Below the pieces are notes generated by a model. That model searched no databases. It saw nothing but the letters and a program-made list of their open reading frames with translations, and was not told where the DNA came from. A program made the translations under genes and the position numbers. From Acidobacteriota bacterium (GTDB taxonomy: Bacteria > Acidobacteriota > Blastocatellia > Chloracidobacteriales > Chloracidobacteriaceae), in NCBI GenBank assembly GCA_016208495.1, contig JACQXX010000056.1, positions 62,001 through 126,000 of the forward strand: 64,000 nt of DNA, written 5' to 3'. Of this stretch, positions 1 to 7,111 are shown piece by piece; the stretch's first letter is position 1, and the number at the start of each line of letters is the position of its first letter.

Positions 1-1
1 G

Positions 2-1591
2 ATTGGAAATGCGGCCTTCAACGGTGGTCCAGCAGTTGTGTTTTTGTTTATTTTTACCGCGATTGCCTGCGGATTTTCGGCATTATGTTATGCCCAGTTT
101 GCTTCGATGATTCCGGTATCTGGCTCTGCCTATACCTATGCGTATGCAGCATTTGGCGAACTTGCCGCATGGATTATCGGCTGGGACCTGCTGATGGAAT
201 ATGCCATCGGAAATATTGCCGTGGCAATTTCGTGGAGCGACTATTTCACCGCCTTGATGGCGAGTTTCGGGATTCAAATTCCGCAATACCTGACCATGGA
301 TTTTTTAACCGCTTCACGTGGGGCTGAAGCTGTAACTCAATTGCTGGCGAAGGGGCAAACCCTGACCCAAATCCAGGCTGAAAGCAAAATGCTCTATGAA
401 GCACATCTTGCCTGGACCACGGCGCCGCATCTGGTTGGCCCGTTACGCCTGGTGTGTGACCTTCCGGCTCTGGTCATTACCTTATTGATTACCACGCTGG
501 TGTATGTGGGGATTCGTGAGTCGAAAAAGGCTTCAAATGCAATGGTCGCCTTAAAGGTAACCATTGTGCTGTTTGTGATTGTGCTGGGTGCGTTTTATAT
601 CAAAACCGAAAACTGGCACCCCTTTGCCCCAAATGGAATCGGCGGCGTGCTCAAAGGCATCTCAGGTGTGTTTTTTGCCTATATCGGATTTGATGCCATT
701 TCCACGACGGCTGAAGAATGCCGTGACCCCCAACGCGACCTGCCCCGCGGGATGATGTATTCACTCATTATCTGCACGATTTTGTATGTGTTGATTTCAC
801 TGGTGTTGACGGGGATGACCAGTTACAAAACGCTCCAGGTTGGTGACCCACTGGCGTTTGTGTTTGGTCCACAGGTGGCTAACCTTCAATGGGTTGAAAT
901 GATTGTTGCTGTTAGCGCTGTGATTGCCATGGCCACCGTGTTGCTCGTGTTTCAACTTGGTCAACCGCGAATCTGGATGTCAATGAGTCGCGATGGTTTG
1001 CTGCCCAAGATCTTTTCCGCGATCCATCCCAGGTTCCACACCCCGTGGTTTTCGACGATTATCACCGGATTTCTGGTGGCCGTTCCCGCACTGTTCCTGA
1101 ATTTGACCGAAGTGACCGACCTGACCAGCATCGGGACCCTTTTTGCCTTCATTCTGGTATGTGGTGGCATTTTGATGTTGGATAGCAGCAAGATCGAAGC
1201 TAAATTCAAGGTGCCATATGTGAATGCTAAATTCATCATCCCAGTGTTTTTTGTATTATTCTGGGTGATTGGATTTGTGAAATACCCAACCGAATTGACC
1301 AGGTTCTTCACCGGAGTTGATCTGGTTGACCCAAGCCTGTCAGGGTGGGAAGTGATTAAACATCGGATTCCAACCTATGCCTTTATTCTGATTTCAGCCG
1401 GATTGTCGGTGATGTGTTTCTTGAGAAATCTATCGTTGATTCCGGTTTTGGGACTGCTCAGTTGCGGATACCTGATGTCTGAACTCGGAATTACCAACTG
1501 GGTGCGATTTTTGGTCTGGCTGGCGATTGGTCTGATGCTCTATTTCACCTATGGTTACCGCCATTCAAAGCTCGCCAGGACTCAAGCCTGA
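2..1591 (+). CDS. APC-family amino acid permease, 5' end outside window
   Basis: Inner-membrane transporter of the amino acid-polyamine-organocation superfamily, closest in look to the cationic amino acid transporter (CAT/YfnA) group. The reading frame is open from the left edge, so the start codon and probably the first membrane helix lie outside the window; a GTG at 38 is inside the conserved region and is unlikely to be the start. About 529 residues are visible with roughly a dozen hydrophobic segments. The motif GFDAISTTAEE followed by a charged CRDPQRDLP stretch is typical of this family's loop after a mid-protein helix. An unusually polar segment (about residues 100-140) lies between early helices. 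Substrate cannot be told from sequence. It is followed by a heptad-repeat array rather than a clear terminator. Confidence 0.85.
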   Translation: MGNAAFNGGPAVVFLFIFTAIACGFSALCYAQFASMIPVSGSAYTYAYAAFGELAAWIIGWDLLMEYAIGNIAVAISWSDYFTALMASFGIQIPQYLTMDFLTASRGAEAVTQLLAKGQTLTQIQAESKMLYEAHLAWTTAPHLVGPLRLVCDLPALVITLLITTLVYVGIRESKKASNAMVALKVTIVLFVIVLGAFYIKTENWHPFAPNGIGGVLKGISGVFFAYIGFDAISTTAEECRDPQRDLPRGMMYSLIICTILYVLISLVLTGMTSYKTLQVGDPLAFVFGPQVANLQWVEMIVAVSAVIAMATVLLVFQLGQPRIWMSMSRDGLLPKIFSAIHPRFHTPWFSTIITGFLVAVPALFLNLTEVTDLTSIGTLFAFILVCGGILMLDSSKIEAKFKVPYVNAKFIIPVFFVLFWVIGFVKYPTELTRFFTGVDLVDPSLSGWEVIKHRIPTYAFILISAGLSVMCFLRNLSLIPVLGLLSCGYLMSELGITNWVRFLVWLAIGLMLYFTYGYRHSKLARTQA

Positions 1592-2001
1592 TGAATGAAG
1601 AATTGAGAATGAAGAATTGAGAATGAAGAATGAAGAGTGAAGAAACCAATTGGTTCTTGGTTCTTCGAAGATATTGGTCCAAAGCACTAAGTACCAGGTT
1701 TTTTCATTCTTCATTCCCTTAATTTCGCCCAAAATACTGACCTCTTCCTCAGTTTTCGTCACAAATTCGATTGATTGAGCCCGAGCCAAAGGACAGAAAG
1801 GACAGAAAAAACAGGGTGGAAGTCAGTTTCGTCATCGCGAAGGCTCAATTTCGGTGAAGTTCGATTCCACTCTCAGGACCTGACCGCTTCCCGTTTACGC
1901 GGCAGGTCCCGCCCTGGTCGGCAGCGGTCTTTGGGCAAGGTTGTCTTATTTTGGGCAAAATTTGGGTCATTCTCAATTCTTCATTCTTCATTCTTCATTC
2001 C
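1592..2001. repeat. Composite spacer with heptanucleotide arrays in inverted orientation
   Basis: The left arm (1592-1640) is a 7-bp-period array of GAATTGA and GAATGAA units. The right arm (about 1967-2001) holds the reverse complement (TTCTTCA type units). Between them are TTGGTTC units (about 1651-1672) and a roughly 300-bp stretch with no gene I can support. The arms could fold on each other. This is one member of a repeat style seen in many spacers of the window. Confidence 0.6.
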
Positions 2002-2144
2002 CTGATCCCCTGGCAACTGGGTATTCCTGGTTGCTTTTTCTTTTTTCGCACAGTAGAGTTTTGGTTTCCGCAAATGATCATTCAAAACACTGTAACTGCT
2101 TTAAGCAACCATCTTTGAGGCAAGTTGCAAGTTGTCCGTCTGGG

Positions 2145-2340
2145 TGTTGTCTCTCTGCAAAGTTAGTGAAGGGCATTGCTCGTTTGGGCCGATATTGTAA
2201 GAACGGGAAACCGATGCACCATATTTTGTCAGTGCAATACTCGTCAGCGCACGTGGATGCCACGACAGAAGCTAGGTTACCCACCTGTTGAAAAACAGGT
2301 TCAAACAGACTGCTACAACGGCTACGCGGAGAGACCCCCC
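2145..2340 (+). ncRNA. ssrS: Probable 6S RNA
   Basis: Candidate 6S RNA, which binds the RNA polymerase housekeeping holoenzyme and mimics an open promoter. The ends form a closing stem: GTCTCTCTGC (2149-2158) pairs with GCGGAGAGAC (2326-2335) with one G-U. Internal blocks resemble E. coli 6S in the same order: GCCGATATT on the 5' side, GAAGC before the 3' half, then a hairpin ACCTGTT-gaaa-AACAGGT followed by TTCAAACAGACTGC and ACGGC, like the E. coli CACCTTGAACC...GGTTCAAGG region. Length near 190 nt fits. As I recall, 6S often lies near ymdB/rny in related gene orders, and ymdB starts 113 bp downstream. No covariance search was possible. Confidence 0.7.
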
Positions 2341-2367
2341 TCCAAAAGTATTTTCGTGTGACTGGCG

Positions 2368-2386
2368 AGGTCGTGCATCACGACCT
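2368..2386 (+). other. Short hairpin downstream of the 6S candidate
   Basis: AGGTCGTG and CACGACCT form an 8-bp perfect inverted repeat with a 3-nt loop. No U-run follows, so it is not a classical intrinsic terminator; it may be a processing or leader structure in front of ymdB. Confidence 0.35.
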
Positions 2387-2452
2387 AAACCGACAAATCC
2401 CTTGCCTGTTTCAATCGCCTCACCTCTTCCAACCTTGTTCAGTTCCATTGCT

Positions 2453-3235
2453 ATGAAAATTTTGATGATTGGTGATGTTGTCGGCAGTGCGGGAGTTCGT
2501 CTGTTGACAGATCGCCTCCGTGATGTGCGCAAAAAGCACAAGATTGATTTTGTCGTGGCCAATGTTGAAAACATTGCCAACGGTGTCGGGATTCTTCCCC
2601 ACCTGGCTGAAGAATTGCTGGCTGCCGGTGTGGATGTGATGACCTCTGGAAATCACGCTTTTGATCGCAAGGAAGCCACCGACTACTTCAAATCTGAGCC
2701 GCGCATGCTGCGCCCGGCCAATTATCCGGAAGGGGTGCCTGGGGCCGGAATGTGGCTTGGCGAACACAATACCGGCGTTTCGATTGCCGTCATCAACCTG
2801 ATGGGGCGTGCCAATATGCCCCGCACGGACTGTCAGTTTCGCAAGGCGGACAGTCTGATGAAAGAGCTTTCAAACCGGGCTGATGTCATTCTGATTGACC
2901 ACCACGCCGAAGCGACGGCTGAAAAAATTGCGCTGGCGCGATATCTTGACGGCCAGGTTTCGGCGGTGGTTGGAACGCACACCCATGTGGCCACGGCTGA
3001 CGAACAGGTTTTACCCGCTGGAACAGGCTACATTACCGATATGGGCATGACTGGTTCCCACTCAGGCGTGATTGGAATGTCGCTTGATAGTGTGCTGGAA
3101 CGTTTCCTGAGCGGTCTTCCTGTCCGGCTTGGAAGCGCCGAAGGTGATGTCCGAATGAATGGTGTATTGATTGATGTTGATACCTCGACCGGTCATTCGA
3201 CGGCGATTAGCCGGTTGTGCGTGCGGCACTTTTAG
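2453..3235 (+). CDS. ymdB: YmdB-like metallophosphoesterase (TIGR00282 family)
   Basis: Calcineurin-like metallophosphoesterase of the YmdB family; B. subtilis YmdB hydrolyses 2',3'-cyclic nucleotides and affects biofilm and sporulation decisions. The 260-residue protein begins MKILMIGDVVGSAG, which holds the first metal-binding Asp. Further metal ligands follow in family order: NVENIANG (Glu-Asn), SGNHAFD (Asn-His), IDHHAEAT and VGTHTHVATAD (His pair). The reading frame stays open upstream to 2288, but that extension overlaps the 6S candidate and shows no conserved residues, so the ATG at 2453 is chosen. Length fits the family. coaX follows 103 bp downstream in the same direction. Confidence 0.92.
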   Translation: MKILMIGDVVGSAGVRLLTDRLRDVRKKHKIDFVVANVENIANGVGILPHLAEELLAAGVDVMTSGNHAFDRKEATDYFKSEPRMLRPANYPEGVPGAGMWLGEHNTGVSIAVINLMGRANMPRTDCQFRKADSLMKELSNRADVILIDHHAEATAEKIALARYLDGQVSAVVGTHTHVATADEQVLPAGTGYITDMGMTGSHSGVIGMSLDSVLERFLSGLPVRLGSAEGDVRMNGVLIDVDTSTGHSTAISRLCVRHF

Positions 3236-3252
3236 TACCAGAACCAAACCCT

Positions 3253-3317
3253 GACAAGGTGACAGGATGACAAAATGACTTTTTTTATCCCTCATCCTTC
3301 ATCCCTCATCCTTTCCG
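3253..3317. repeat. Short simple-repeat spacer between ymdB and coaX
   Basis: Contains GTGACAAG-type octamer units followed by ATCCCTC/ATCCTTC heptamer units. The same two unit families recur near 25.7 kb and 27.9 kb. No gene or terminator is seen. Confidence 0.55.
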
Positions 3318-3338
3318 AAAACCCTGAACCCTGCTTTT

Positions 3339-4133
3339 ATGCTTCTTGTCATTGACGTTGGAAATACCAATACCGTCCTCGGCGTCTATCAGGGCGAAAA
3401 ACTGACCAACCACTGGCGGTTGACAACCGAACGCGAGCGGACGGTGGATGAATATGGCATTTTGTGCCGTAACCTGTTTGAGTTTGCTCATCTTGAACCA
3501 GACAAGGTAGACGGTATCATCATTGCTTCGGTTGTGCCGCCACTCAACTTCACACTGTTTCGGATGGCGATGGTCTATTTTCGCCAGGAGCCGTTGTTTG
3601 TGCGGCCTACGGAAAACGTAGGCATGCCAATTCGGTATAACTCGCCAACGGATGTTGGTGCTGACCGAATTGTGAACGCGGTGGCGGCTTTTCAGCGATA
3701 TGGTGGCCCCTGTGTCGTGGTGGACTTTGGAACGGCAACCACCTTTGACGCGATTTCGGCTGAAGGCGAATATCTGGGCGGAATCATCACCCCAGGCGTC
3801 AATATTTCCTCCGAAGCACTGTTCCAACGGGCGGCGCGGCTCCCCCGCGTAGACATCCGCCACCCCGAAAAAGTGATTGGCGATTCGACCGTGACCAGCA
3901 TTCAGTCAGGATTGTATTTTGGCTATATCGGACTCGTGGAAGGGATTTTAAAGCGGATGGAAGAGGAACTTGGACCGCTCAAAGCCGTGATTGCCACGGG
4001 TGGGCTGGCGCGATTGATAGGAAAAGGAACGTCTGTCATCACTGAGATTGACGACAACCTGACGTTAGAGGGACTCCGGCTGATTTATTTGAAGAATAAA
4101 GGGGATCAGGCGACAGCCATTGACGGAAAGTAA
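3339..4133 (+). CDS. coaX: Type III pantothenate kinase CoaX
   Basis: Cytosolic kinase for the first step of coenzyme A synthesis, pantothenate to 4'-phosphopantothenate. The 264-residue length matches the family. It opens MLLVIDVGNTNTVLGVY, the ASKHA phosphate-binding loop with the first acidic residue. GADRIVNA (pantothenate site region) and VVDFGTATTFDAI (second phosphate motif with catalytic Asp) follow, then ATGGLARLIG, the adenosine-site motif near the C-terminus. Type III enzymes are typically insensitive to CoA feedback and need a monovalent cation. The start is the only ATG before the conserved motif, and no strong ribosome site precedes it. It converges with the ferredoxin-ankyrin gene, with 10 bp between stop codons. 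Confidence 0.96.
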   Translation: MLLVIDVGNTNTVLGVYQGEKLTNHWRLTTERERTVDEYGILCRNLFEFAHLEPDKVDGIIIASVVPPLNFTLFRMAMVYFRQEPLFVRPTENVGMPIRYNSPTDVGADRIVNAVAAFQRYGGPCVVVDFGTATTFDAISAEGEYLGGIITPGVNISSEALFQRAARLPRVDIRHPEKVIGDSTVTSIQSGLYFGYIGLVEGILKRMEEELGPLKAVIATGGLARLIGKGTSVITEIDDNLTLEGLRLIYLKNKGDQATAIDGK

Positions 4134-4143
4134 AGCAGATTTC

Positions 4144-4803
4144 TCAAAACAAGCTGTCAGTACCCTGCTTTTTCCACTCCGTCAGGCAATCAACAATATC
4201 TTGAAATTTATGCTGGATTGCTTCTTGTAAGGGGTTTCTTCGAAAATCCGCATCTGGATTAGCACCATATATCAAAAGTAGTCGAACAATCGGCAGCCCT
4301 TCCTTGCAACTTGAAGCATAATACAAGGCGGTCTCTCCCCAGGACTTCTTTACATTCGGGTGAGCCCCGTTCTTCAATAACATTTCGACAATTCGGATAT
4401 ATTCTGACGTTTTGTTTGAATATAACATCTGGCTGGCTGCCATCAGTGCTGTTTTGTTTGGGTGTATTGAGTTTAGATCAATCCTCTTTTCAAGCAGGTA
4501 TTGAACTTGATCAATATCTCCTAATGCTGCTGAAGTGACAAGTTGTTCCCCTTCATTCGACCAGTCTTGTGTGTCCCCATCGTTTCCAATTGATTCAATT
4601 GGGCAGGAATCCACCGCTTCCTGAACCGCAACCCATTCTGCTTCGGTTTCTGGTTGTTTAAAAACATAGGAAACACCTTCATGATCATTGCGAGTGAAAA
4701 TAGTCGGCGCACAATCTCGACACACATCACAATCAAGACAACTCCAGTCAACATACACCTTCCCTGGAATTCCTTCAGCCACCCGATGTTTAAAATCTGC
4801 CAT
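4144..4803 (-). CDS. Ferredoxin-like domain fused to ankyrin repeats
   Basis: A 219-residue soluble protein with two parts. Residues about 1-70 resemble small monocluster ferredoxins: VYVDWSCLDCDVCRDCAP holds closely spaced cysteines, and a distal cysteine sits in VDSCPIES, the usual Cys-Pro closing ligand. From about residue 88 there are ankyrin-type repeats: GDIDQVQYLLEKRIDLN, NKTALMAASQ, IVEMLLKNGAHPNVKKS, WGETALYYAS, IVRLLLIYGANPDAD. Ankyrin repeats bind proteins, and the ferredoxin part should carry one Fe-S cluster; the joint role is unknown. An ATG at 4803 lies 6 nt after the upstream Uma2 gene's stop, so the two are probably co-translated; a TTG at 4809 is an alternative start. Confidence 0.8.
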   Translation of the reverse strand: MADFKHRVAEGIPGKVYVDWSCLDCDVCRDCAPTIFTRNDHEGVSYVFKQPETEAEWVAVQEAVDSCPIESIGNDGDTQDWSNEGEQLVTSAALGDIDQVQYLLEKRIDLNSIHPNKTALMAASQMLYSNKTSEYIRIVEMLLKNGAHPNVKKSWGETALYYASSCKEGLPIVRLLLIYGANPDADFRRNPLQEAIQHKFQDIVDCLTEWKKQGTDSLF

Positions 4804-4809
4804 ACACAA

Positions 4810-5751
4810 TTACTCAAATTCAGGCTCAACCCCTAACGCCCGCAATTGCTCCATCAATTTTTGAACCCGACGTGCCTCGGCATCAGCCCGGTTTTGTTCA
4901 ACTGTAGCGCGTTGAGCCTCAGCGTCGGCCCGTTGAGCTTCGGTTTCGGCCCGTTGAGCTTCGGTTTCGGCCCGTTGAGCTTCGGTTTCGGCCCGTTGAG
5001 CTTCGGTTTCGGCCCGTTGGGCTTCGGTTTCAGCCCGTTGGGCTTCGGTTTCAGCCCGTTGGGCTTCGGCATTAGCGCGTTGGGCTTCGGCATTAGCGCG
5101 TTGGATTTCTTGTTGTGCCGCTTCTTCTGGGGTCGGAACCAGCGTGCCATCTACCAGGAACAATCGAAGCTGCCGTTTTTCAACCCCCAGGAATAACTGC
5201 AAAACTTCACTCCAACGGTGACCGCGTTCGTTAGGGGGGATTGGTTGATAGTGGGCTCCGACCAAATGAAATCCTTCAAACTCAAGAGTAATCGGCGAAA
5301 ACCAGAAGTATTCCGGTGTGTGAAACTGATTCTGGTAGATTTCCTTTTTGGTCGTGCGGTCATTCTTTTCAGTTGATTCTGAAAGCAGTTCAATAATCAA
5401 ATCTGGGAACTTTCCTTCCCTCCACACTGCCCAGGAGCGTCGCTGACGACGTTCGGTGCCAGTGACCACAAACAGGTCTGGCCCAACCAAAGTCTTCTGT
5501 TTCAGTTCTTCAGTTTTGAAATAAATGCTGAGGTTGGCACCCAAAAAGAAATCGGTTCGTTCCCGCCAGAGCCATTCCAGACTGACATACAGGATCAACG
5601 CTTGAAGATAATGAAGTGAAGATTCCATCTCGGGTTCCTTGCTTTCAAGGAGTGGTGAATCATCTGGAAGGAGCGCGAGCGCATCCTGTTCGTCCAGTTC
5701 AGGCTCACTCGTCCAGGGAGGTTCCACAGGTACGGTTGCGACATTTGACAT
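4810..5751 (-). CDS. Uma2-family PD-(D/E)XK nuclease-like protein with coiled-coil repeat tail
   Basis: Residues about 30-215 match the Uma2 (DUF820) endonuclease-like fold: VGPDLFVVTG, then FPDLIIELLSEST as the catalytic acid motif, then IYQNQFHTPEYFWFSP, the family's closing Y..W segment. The function of Uma2 proteins is poorly known. The C-terminal third is nearly pure alpha-helical repeat: about nine copies of a seven-residue unit (QRAETEA, QRANAEA, QRADAEA), which would form a long coiled coil, ending in QKLMEQLRALGVEPEFE. At DNA level the unit is 21 bp and very uniform, so copy number may vary between strains. It is followed immediately by the ferredoxin-ankyrin gene. Confidence 0.85.
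   Translation of the reverse strand: MSNVATVPVEPPWTSEPELDEQDALALLPDDSPLLESKEPEMESSLHYLQALILYVSLEWLWRERTDFFLGANLSIYFKTEELKQKTLVGPDLFVVTGTERRQRRSWAVWREGKFPDLIIELLSESTEKNDRTTKKEIYQNQFHTPEYFWFSPITLEFEGFHLVGAHYQPIPPNERGHRWSEVLQLFLGVEKRQLRLFLVDGTLVPTPEEAAQQEIQRANAEAQRANAEAQRAETEAQRAETEAQRAETEAQRAETEAQRAETEAQRAETEAQRADAEAQRATVEQNRADAEARRVQKLMEQLRALGVEPEFE
4915..5106. repeat. 21-bp tandem repeat inside the Uma2 gene
   Basis: About nine in-frame copies of a 21-bp unit (core TTCGGTTTCGGCCCGTTGAGC on the + strand, with GGGCTTCGG variants). Six copies encode the identical heptapeptide QRAETEA. The near identity of the copies points to recent slippage or unequal recombination. Confidence 0.9.
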
Positions 5752-5855
5752 AGTAGTTCCTTTCCGAACCCATAAGCGGCATCAAGCCGCCGCACTCCAA
5801 AGTAAGAAAATCGGCATCAAGCCACCGCACTCCGCCGCCGCCCTCCGAAAAAAGG

Positions 5856-7025
5856 TTAGCCCGTTATCCAGCCACCGCCGACAACTTTGTCCCCGTCATA
5901 AAAGACGGTTGCCTGACCGGGTGTGATGGCGCGTTGCGGTTCGTCAAAAACAACGCGCACCGTGCCATTTTCTTCTGGGAAAACCGTGGCTGCCGCCTCA
6001 CCATGCCGGTAGCGAATCCGCGCTCGAACCCGAATGGATTCAGTTAGTTCTGGAATCGTGATCCAGTTCATCCGGGCCGCCGTGTACTGTTTGCCAGGCA
6101 GGTAATCACCTGATCCCACAACGACCCGTTTGCGAATCGGATCAATGCCAACCACATAGAGCGGCTGACCATCCGGCGAATTGATTTTCAATCCGCGCCG
6201 CTGCCCAATCGTGTAGCGGTGGGTACCTTCGTGATGCCCAAGCACTGTGCCATCGACGCCAACGATTTCACCGGGCTCAGGGAGCGTTCGCCGTAACCCC
6301 AGTTGAACCAGGGCTGAGGCCACGGGGGCCTGTGGTTCGGCATGGACTTCGCCACCAGCTTCCTGCAGATAGCGCTCAATAAATCGGGCATAGTTGCCAT
6401 CTGGAATGAAGCAGATTTCCTGGCTCTCTGCTTTTTCAGCCGTCGGAAGTCCATTGCGGCGAGCAATTTCGCGAACTTCGGGTTTCGACAGTTCGCCAAG
6501 CGGAAACAGGGCGACGGCCAGTTGTTCCTGGGTTAACTCAAACAAAAAGTACGATTGATCTTTGTTTGGATCCAGCCCTTTGAGCAACTCATAGCGTCCA
6601 GTTTCATGGTTTAAGTGAACGCGGGCATAGTGACCTGTCGCCACTTTGGCAGCGCCAATGTCTTCCGCCAGTTTGACCAGCGTTTTAAATTTCAACCGGC
6701 TGTTGCAGGCAACACAGGGGCTTGGCGTGTTGCCGTTGACATAACTGGCAACAAACGGGGCTACCACATGCTCTTCGAAATCCTCTTCGAAATTAAGCAC
6801 ATAAAACGGAATCCCGAGATGGGCTGAGACCGAACGCGCATCATACAAATCATCCAGCGAACAACACCGCGAAGGGAGCGGTTCACCGTCCGGTCCGACA
6901 TTGATGCGGCGCTGATTCCACAACTGCATCGAAAGACCAACAATGTCCTGGCCCTGCTCTTTGAGCAATGCCGCCACGGCAGAGCTATCCACTCCACCAC
7001 TCATCGCAACTGCAATCTTTTCCAT
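5856..7025 (-). CDS. mnmA: tRNA-specific 2-thiouridylase MnmA
   Basis: Cytosolic enzyme that adds sulfur at position 2 of the wobble uridine in tRNAs for Lys, Glu and Gln. The 389-residue protein starts [17 protein letters not shown], the PP-loop ATP-binding motif SGGVDSS. The two catalytic cysteines are visible: Cys107 in CVACN, which activates after adenylation, and Cys205 in [12 protein letters not shown], the persulfide carrier. The GHYAR and KDQSYFL motifs are present. The C-terminal third ([21 protein letters not shown]) is the tRNA-binding beta domain. The start is ATG 7025; a TTG at 7034 is possible but adds only three residues. priA lies upstream, 86 bp away. Confidence 0.96.
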   Translation of the reverse strand: MEKIAVAMSGGVDSSAVAALLKEQGQDIVGLSMQLWNQRRINVGPDGEPLPSRCCSLDDLYDARSVSAHLGIPFYVLNFEEDFEEHVVAPFVASYVNGNTPSPCVACNSRLKFKTLVKLAEDIGAAKVATGHYARVHLNHETGRYELLKGLDPNKDQSYFLFELTQEQLAVALFPLGELSKPEVREIARRNGLPTAEKAESQEICFIPDGNYARFIERYLQEAGGEVHAEPQAPVASALVQLGLRRTLPEPGEIVGVDGTVLGHHEGTHRYTIGQRRGLKINSPDGQPLYVVGIDPIRKRVVVGSGDYLPGKQYTAARMNWITIPELTESIRVRARIRYRHGEAAATVFPEENGTVRVVFDEPQRAITPGQATVFYDGDKVVGGGWITG

Positions 7026-7111
7026 GATGTCCAACTATCTAACTGGGAATGAAGTCAGTCCCACCTGTGTCAACGGGTGGGGGTTGATTCTAAGTCCTTG
7101 ATTCTCATTTC

